Assembly (NCBI GenBank): GCA_937927415.1
Contig: CALBDS010000043.1
Span: forward strand, 180,749 to 244,748
DNA: 64,000 nucleotides
Direction: 5' to 3'
From: an uncultured Rhodospirillaceae bacterium
GTDB taxonomy: Bacteria > Pseudomonadota > Alphaproteobacteria > Azospirillales > Azospirillaceae
Shown here: positions 59,755 through 64,000 of the stretch, piece by piece
Layout of the letters: each line of letters begins with the position of its first letter
Numbering within the stretch: position 1 is the stretch's first letter
The notes under the pieces: generated by a model
What the model was told of the DNA's origin: nothing
Database searches by the model: none
Seen by the model: the letters and a program-made list of their open reading frames with translations, nothing else
Translations under genes and position numbers: made by a program

Positions 59755-60288
59755 ATGAATCTGTTCGACTCGATCCTGGAGAGGATTGACCGTCTGACCG
59801 AGCGGAGCACCCGCACGGTCGCCAAGACCAGCGGGCGGCGCAGCTTTCTGGCCCGTGCCGGGGGGATGATGCTGGGCGGGGCCATGCTGCCGCTGCTGCC
59901 CTTCGACCGCACCTTCGGGCAGGCGCTGGCCGCCACCCCCACCGACGGCGATGCGCTGACCTGCGAATACTGGCGTTACTGCGCGCTGGACGGCAACCTG
60001 TGCAGTGCCTGCGGCGGCTCGATCACCCAATGCCCGCCGGGTTCGGAAGCGTCCAAGGTGTCGTGGGTCGGCACCTGCCGCAACCCCAACGACGGCAAGG
60101 ACTATCTGGTCGCCTACAACGACTGCTGCGGCAAGCCCATCTGCGCTAACAGCCCGTCCTGCCTGCGTTCGGAAGGGGAGCGCCCCGGCTACCGCATGGG
60201 TCTGCACAACGACATCAATTGGTGCATGGCCAACGCGTCCAAGGGCTACCATTGCACGGTGGCCATTCTGGTCGGTCTGGCTGAATGA
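59755..60288 (+). CDS. aauA: Amine dehydrogenase small subunit carrying TTQ
   Basis: A 177-residue precursor. It carries a twin-arginine signal (GRRSFLARAGG, about 28-38). The mature part has 12 cysteines, as in the known beta subunits (six disulfides). The TTQ tryptophans are in SWVGTC and NDINWCM; the second is 52 residues after the first, one more than the 51 in the methylamine dehydrogenase sequence I recall, caused by a one-residue longer loop (GKPICANSPSC). The catalytic Asp is in YNDCCG. A GTG at 59752 is an alternative start. It stops four bases into the following cytochrome gene. Confidence 0.9.
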   Translation: MNLFDSILERIDRLTERSTRTVAKTSGRRSFLARAGGMMLGGAMLPLLPFDRTFGQALAATPTDGDALTCEYWRYCALDGNLCSACGGSITQCPPGSEASKVSWVGTCRNPNDGKDYLVAYNDCCGKPICANSPSCLRSEGERPGYRMGLHNDINWCMANASKGYHCTVAILVGLAE

Positions 60289-60728
60289 GGCTGGGTGCCT
60301 TGACGCTGACGCTGGCGGCGCTGATGGCGTCGCCGGCGTTGGCCGCCGGCCAGGGCGAAACGGTGTTCAATCAGGTCTGCGCCGCCTGTCATCAGCCGGG
60401 TGGTGTGGGGGCGCCGGGTCTGGCGCCGTCGCTGGTGGATCCGCCGTTCTGGCAGCGGATGGGGGCCGGTGCTCCGGGCTATGTGGCCGGGGTGCTGGTG
60501 GGGGGTCTGTCCGGCACCATCGAGGCGCGGGGGGAAACCCTGATGGGTCTGGTGATGCCGTCGCAGGAATCGCTGAGCGATGCCGATCTGGCCGCCGCCG
60601 CCACCTATGTTCTGAAGGATCTCAACGGGATCGGGACGGGCGTGGACCCGGCCGCGGTTGCCGCCGCCCGCAAGGCGCCGCCGTCGCACGCGGCCCTGCG
60701 CGCCCAACGGAAGGAGGCTTCACCATGA
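60285..60728 (+). CDS. Secreted monohaem c-type cytochrome
   Basis: A 147-residue class I-like cytochrome with a signal peptide (residues 1-20, ASPALAAGQ). The haem site is CAACHQ near residue 33; GLVMPSQESLSDADLAAAATYVL provides a Met ligand candidate and the family's C-terminal helix. It overlaps aauA by ATGA, so is part of the amine dehydrogenase operon. It is probably the electron acceptor in place of amicyanin. Confidence 0.88.
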   Translation: MRLGALTLTLAALMASPALAAGQGETVFNQVCAACHQPGGVGAPGLAPSLVDPPFWQRMGAGAPGYVAGVLVGGLSGTIEARGETLMGLVMPSQESLSDADLAAAATYVLKDLNGIGTGVDPAAVAAARKAPPSHAALRAQRKEASP

Positions 60729-61213
60729 CCGTGCGCGCGAACCGGATGCGGGGCCTGAGGATGCGTGCCGCTCTTGCCATGATGGGTGCCGGTGCTCTGC
60801 TGGCGTCGGTTTCCGGGGCGCGCGCGGACGGCTACACCCCGACGACCAACTACATCCTGCGCTGTGCCGGGTGTCACAGCATGGACGGGTCCGGCCATCC
60901 GGTGGGTGGCATCCCCGATTTCCGCGGGTACATCGGGGCGTTCATGAACGACGACGACGGCCGCACCTATGTGGTGCGGGTGCCGGGGGTGGCGGGTGCC
61001 GGCCTGAGCGCCGCGGAAACCGCCGCCGTGCTCAATCTGGTGGTCGCCAACTGGGCCGGCGATTCCAAGCCCACCACTTTCCGCCCCTTCACGGAAGCGG
61101 AGGTGGCCGAGCGCCGCACCCGTCCGGTGACCGACGTGGTGGTGCTGCGGCGCGACATCGCCGCGCGGCTGGTGAAACAAGGGCTGCCGATGGCGGAATA
61201 CCCCTGGCCGTAA
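60725..61213 (+). CDS. Secreted monohaem cytochrome, second c-type protein
   Basis: A 162-residue protein with a signal peptide (about residues 1-35) and one haem motif (CAGCHSMDGSG near residue 47). The rest (GGIPDFRGYIGAFMNDDDGRTYVVRVPG) differs from the first cytochrome, and Met-type axial ligand position is uncertain. ATGA overlap with the preceding gene. Tandem cytochrome genes like these close aromatic amine dehydrogenase clusters in other bacteria (recollection). Confidence 0.85.
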   Translation: MTVRANRMRGLRMRAALAMMGAGALLASVSGARADGYTPTTNYILRCAGCHSMDGSGHPVGGIPDFRGYIGAFMNDDDGRTYVVRVPGVAGAGLSAAETAAVLNLVVANWAGDSKPTTFRPFTEAEVAERRTRPVTDVVVLRRDIAARLVKQGLPMAEYPWP

Positions 61214-61271
61214 GGCTCTCTTGGGGTTCGGGGCAAACCCGACGGTTCACCTTTTCCCTCCCCCGCATATG

Positions 61272-61305
61272 AAAAGGGCGCGCCCCTGGACGGGCGCGCC
61301 CTTTC
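61272..61305. terminator. Bidirectional terminator between the cytochrome and iron-binding protein genes
   Basis: A perfect 13-bp stem AAAGGGCGCGCCC / GGGCGCGCCCTTT with a 6-nt loop, A/T-flanked on both sides. It can end both convergent transcripts. Confidence 0.85.
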
Positions 61306-61324
61306 GTGGCAACCGGCTGATGGC

Positions 61325-62350
61325 TTACTTCCAGCCGGCGCGGTCCATGATCCGCAGCGCCTCGGCGTTGTTCTTGCCGTAGACGGCGGCGTTCAGCGGA
61401 TCCTCCTTGAACGGACCCCATTCGATCAGGACCGGGTGCACCCACGAGCCTTCGACGATGGGGTATTCCATGTTCTTTTCAGTGAACAGCTTCTGGGCCT
61501 CGGGGCTGACGAGGTATTCCAGGAACTTGACCGCTTCGGCCTTGTGGGGGGCGTTCTTGGCGACCCCGGCGCCGGAGATGTTGACGTGCGCGCCGCGCCC
61601 CTGCTGGTTGGGAAAGATCACCCCCAGCTTGGCGGCGATGGCCTTGTCCTCCGGCTTGGTCGAAGCGGCGATGCGGGCGAAATAATAGGTGTTGGACAGG
61701 GCCACGTCACCTTCCCCCGCTGCAACACCCTTGATCTGGTCGGTGTCGCCGCCCTGGGGCTTGCGGGCCATGTTGGCGACCACGCCCTTGGCCCAGGCTT
61801 CGGTCTTGGCCTCGCCGTCGGCGGCCAGCAGCGACCCCACCAGCGACTGGTTGTAGACCGAGGTCGAGGAGCGCACCAGCACCCGGTTCTTCCACTTGGG
61901 ATCGGCCAGTTCCTCGTAGGTGGCGATCTCGCCCGGCTTCACCGCGTCCTTGTTGTAGATGATGATGCGGGCGCGCTTGGACAGGCCGAACCAATAGCCT
62001 TCGGGTTCGCGCAGGTGGGCGGGGACCACCTTTTCCAGCAATTCCGAACGGGTGGGCTGGAGCACCCCCGCGTCCTGCGCCCGCCACAGGCGGCCGGCGT
62101 CCACGGTGATGAGCACGTCGGCGGGGCTGTTGGCGCCCTCGTTGCGCATGCGCTCGATCAGTTCGTCTTCCTTGCCCTCGATCAGGTTGACGGTGATGCC
62201 GGTCGCACGGGTGAAATTGTCGTAGAGATCCTTGTCCACGTCATAGTGACGGGAGGAATAGACGTTCACCTCGGCCGCACCGGCCATGCCGGCGGCCATC
62301 ATGGCCGTTCCGAAAAGAGCGGCCGCCAGACCGCGCATCCGTACCGTCAT
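61325..62350 (-). CDS. Fe(3+) ABC transporter substrate-binding protein (FbpA/FutA-like)
   Basis: A 341-residue periplasmic protein with a signal peptide ending AGAAEVNVYSSRHYD. The iron-binding tyrosine pair lies in SNTYYFARIA, and YSSRHYD provides another conserved Tyr/His; VDAGRLWRAQDAG and KRARIIIYNKD are family landmarks. It delivers ferric iron to the permease, probably the one encoded at 54218. A Fur-like box lies about 100 bp upstream (62452). Another ATG lies four codons downstream. Confidence 0.92.
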   Translation of the reverse strand: MTVRMRGLAAALFGTAMMAAGMAGAAEVNVYSSRHYDVDKDLYDNFTRATGITVNLIEGKEDELIERMRNEGANSPADVLITVDAGRLWRAQDAGVLQPTRSELLEKVVPAHLREPEGYWFGLSKRARIIIYNKDAVKPGEIATYEELADPKWKNRVLVRSSTSVYNQSLVGSLLAADGEAKTEAWAKGVVANMARKPQGGDTDQIKGVAAGEGDVALSNTYYFARIAASTKPEDKAIAAKLGVIFPNQQGRGAHVNISGAGVAKNAPHKAEAVKFLEYLVSPEAQKLFTEKNMEYPIVEGSWVHPVLIEWGPFKEDPLNAAVYGKNNAEALRIMDRAGWK

Positions 62351-62451
62351 CGTACCTGATCCTCTTGAGCAGAACTGTTTTGCGGGACATCCGGTGCAGG
62401 CCGGACCGTTGCAAAACCTTGACGGCCGCCGCCGCCGCTGTCAAGCGCGAA

Positions 62452-62466
62452 TGATAACTGTTCTCA
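62452..62466 (-). promoter_or_regulatory. Candidate Fur box upstream of the iron-binding protein gene
   Basis: TGATAACTGTTCTCA matches 12 of 15 positions of the TGATAATnATTATCA core and is almost palindromic (TGATAA / TTCTCA). It lies about 100 bp upstream of the FbpA-like gene. Confidence 0.55.
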
Positions 62467-62538
62467 GTATTGAGTGGGCATACGGCAACAGGTGCGGCGC
62501 CACCGCATCACAGGGGCGGTATCGCGGGTATTGGGCGC

Positions 62539-62566
62539 TTGTACCCCTTTCGGAGGGGCCTATAAT
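62539..62566 (+). promoter_or_regulatory. Sigma-70 promoter of the IalB-like gene
   Basis: TTGTAC at 62539-62544 and a perfect TATAAT at 62561-62566 with a 16-bp spacer. The spacer holds a CCCC-tttcgga-GGGG hairpin. Start of the gene is 58 bp downstream. Confidence 0.65.
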
Positions 62567-62623
62567 CCCCCTGCCATTACCGGGTCTTTGGCCCCGCCGT
62601 TCCGATTCTAAGGAGTCTGGCCA

Positions 62624-63145
62624 ATGCGCTGGATGCGCTTTTTGCCGTTTGCCGCCCTGTTGACCGCTGTGTCCGCCGCCCTTCCCGTCACGCCCGCCGC
62701 GGCGGTGGATTACGCCAAATCCGCAGCGGAGATGGGGCCGGAAGGGGTGTGGACCAACGTGTGCGACATCGACCGCATGACCGATACCCGCATGTGCCGT
62801 CTGATGAGCTATCGCCTGTTCGACGATGGGAAAGAGGTGGGGATCATCGCGCTCAGCGTCATTCCGACCGGCACCGACTATCACCTGTTCGTCACCGCCA
62901 GCCAGGGCATGATCGACGATTGCGCCATCCGCGTTGACCGGCAGCCGCGCATCGAAAGCCACATCGCCACCATCAACATGTGCATGTTCCCGAACTTCGT
63001 GTCGGGCCGCACGGTGGAGCAGTTCCGCAACGGCACCTCGGTCCTGGTGCGCATCAATTTCCTGCGCGGTGGCAAGCGCGACGTGGATTTCGCGCTCAAC
63101 GGCTTCGGTCGCAATTTCGAAGAGATGCAGCGCAATCTGCACTGA
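62624..63145 (+). CDS. Invasion-associated locus B (IalB) family protein
   Basis: A 173-residue secreted or periplasmic protein with a signal peptide (residues 1-27). It has the IalB layout: WTNVCDIDRMTDTRMCRLMSYRLF in outline, FVTASQGMIDDCAIRVDR, NMCMFPNFVSG and FLRGGKRDVDFALNGFGRNF. The spaced cysteines suggest disulfides. IalB was named for invasion in Bartonella; in free-living relatives the role is unknown. AAGGAG precedes the ATG. Confidence 0.88.
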   Translation: MRWMRFLPFAALLTAVSAALPVTPAAAVDYAKSAAEMGPEGVWTNVCDIDRMTDTRMCRLMSYRLFDDGKEVGIIALSVIPTGTDYHLFVTASQGMIDDCAIRVDRQPRIESHIATINMCMFPNFVSGRTVEQFRNGTSVLVRINFLRGGKRDVDFALNGFGRNFEEMQRNLH

Positions 63146-63163
63146 TCCGGCGGGACCGCCATC

Positions 63164-63940
63164 ATGGACCCGCTCATCCTGTGGATGGCCGTGCTGGTGG
63201 AGGGGATGGCGGCGGTCAACGCCGCCGTCACCCTGTTCACCCGAAGCCGGCGGGCGGCGTTTCTGATCGCCGTCAACACCCTGCCGCCGGTGACGCTGGT
63301 GGGCGTGTTCGGCGATGCCCTGTCCGATGGCCTCGTGGGGTGGCGGACGATGTTGGCGGTGGGGCTGGCGTATTTCTACGCGTTCCGCCAGGGCTGGATC
63401 GCCCCGGCCTGGTTCGGCACCGGCGGGGACGACACCACGGAATACGGTGCGCACACCGGCTCCGGCTCGCTGACGCGACGGGACGGCGGGGGCGATGACG
63501 CGCTGCTGGCCGTGGCGCTGACCAACATGGCCGGGTGGCTGCTGGCTGCCCCGTTGCTGGGGATGATGGCGCGCACCGGGCCGTTCGACGGGTTCGACGC
63601 CATCGGAATCCTGCTCTACCTGCTGGGATCGGTGCTTCAGAGCGGCAGCGCGCTCCAGCGGTTCCGGCTGGGCCGCACACCCCCGCCGCCGGGGCAGCCG
63701 CTGACCACCGGGTTCTGGAGCCTGTGCCGCCACCCCGACTGTTTCGGTGACATGCTGATCTTTGCCGGGCTGGCTGCGCTGTCGGCCTCGCCATGGGGGC
63801 TGGTGGCGCCGCTGGCCTGCGCCGTCCAATACGGGCTGGACGCCATTCCCTTGCGCGAACAGGCGGGTGCCACCCGTCACGGCCCGGCCTGGGACGATTA
63901 CCGGGCGCGGGTGGCCTGCCTTATTCCCTTCGTCTGGTGA
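63164..63940 (+). CDS. DUF1295-type membrane protein (steroid 5-alpha-reductase/ICMT-like)
   Basis: A 258-residue membrane protein with six to seven predicted transmembrane helices. The C-terminal methyltransferase/reductase-like signature is visible as TTGFWSLCRHPDCFGDMLIFAGLA (key RHPDCFGDML) and IPLREQAGATRHGPAWDDYRARV. The usual R-HPNY pattern is RHPDCF here. The end of the window (63941-64000) holds no further gene that can be recognised. Confidence 0.85.
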   Translation: MDPLILWMAVLVEGMAAVNAAVTLFTRSRRAAFLIAVNTLPPVTLVGVFGDALSDGLVGWRTMLAVGLAYFYAFRQGWIAPAWFGTGGDDTTEYGAHTGSGSLTRRDGGGDDALLAVALTNMAGWLLAAPLLGMMARTGPFDGFDAIGILLYLLGSVLQSGSALQRFRLGRTPPPPGQPLTTGFWSLCRHPDCFGDMLIFAGLAALSASPWGLVAPLACAVQYGLDAIPLREQAGATRHGPAWDDYRARVACLIPFVW

Positions 63941-64000
63941 CGGGAGCGTTGGGCTACCGCCCAAACCCGTTCGGGGCGATGCCCCATAGGCGCTAACATG

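Noticed and set aside
57401..60288. Naming the operon methylamine dehydrogenase (mau)
   Set aside because: mauF, mauC (amicyanin), mauJ, mauG, mauM and mauN are all missing while two cytochromes end the operon, which fits aromatic amine dehydrogenase better. Substrate is still unproven.
1..64000. CRISPR arrays, tRNA or rRNA genes, transposases, phage genes
   Set aside because: No regularly spaced direct repeats, no tRNA-like cloverleaf or rRNA stretches and no integrase or transposase proteins were found on reading both strands.
63941..64000. A further gene beginning at the very end of the window
   Set aside because: Only 60 bases remain after the last gene; an ATG at the final bases has no downstream sequence to judge.

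Overview
The window is about 64 kb of uniformly GC-rich chromosomal DNA with tightly packed genes. Several features point to a nitrogen-fixing alphaproteobacterium of the Azospirillum/Rhodospirillales type: the DUF4167 gene next to prmC, the rpmH-rnpA-yidD-yidC-engB-argB order, a fixABCX operon with a textbook NifA/sigma-54 control region, group III truncated haemoglobin, CcoG and IalB-family proteins. No rRNA, tRNA, CRISPR array, prophage or transposase gene was seen. Genus-level assignment is inference.

Layout. 0-8 kb: truncated lipoprotein gene, orphan HisKA_2-type histidine kinase, an Rrf2 regulator with cysK, coaBC-dut, a LuxO/NtrC-type response regulator, prmC and a DUF4167 gene. 8-17.5 kb: a housekeeping block (rpmH, rnpA, yidD, yidC, engB, antiporter, argB, CorA), a GST and an M20 amidohydrolase. 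17.5-26.6 kb: truncated haemoglobin, DinG-family helicase, FkbM methyltransferase with a class I amidotransferase, and an operon coding for a TPR glycosyltransferase-like protein, a histone-deacetylase-family protein and a small unknown protein. 26.6-30.6 kb: two NifA sites, a perfect -24/-12 promoter, fixABCX and a terminator. 30.6-37 kb: MocR-type regulator, ccoG, a chemoreceptor and pmbA. 37-46 kb: EamA exporter; the def-fmt-truA chain; folE, apaG and small proteins; an ankyrin protein; a CobD/CbiB-like protein. 46-51.5 kb: a TRAP transporter with aldehyde dehydrogenase, an orphan FitA-like antitoxin and an SDR. 51.5-54.2 kb: DUF6766 protein, dusA, IsdG-like monooxygenase, DUF29 protein. 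54.2-62.4 kb: a ferric ABC permease and its probable binding protein, each with a Fur-like box, separated by an AraC regulator and a six-gene tryptophan-tryptophylquinone (TTQ) amine dehydrogenase operon. 62.6-64 kb: IalB-like and DUF1295-like proteins.

How the parts work together. FixABCX is expected to feed low-potential electrons to nitrogenase under NifA control; the nif structural genes are not here. The amine dehydrogenase cluster (aauB, mauE, mauD, aauA and two monohaem c-type cytochromes) would oxidise primary, probably aromatic, amines in the periplasm. It has no mauG, mauF or amicyanin gene, so its cofactor maturation and electron acceptor are open questions.

Three families of palindromic repeats are dispersed through the window: a roughly 175-bp multi-hairpin element in three copies plus a solo arm, a double-hairpin element in two copies, and a roughly 77-bp element in two copies, one of which lies in frame inside the deacetylase-family gene. 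They are among the least explained structures here.
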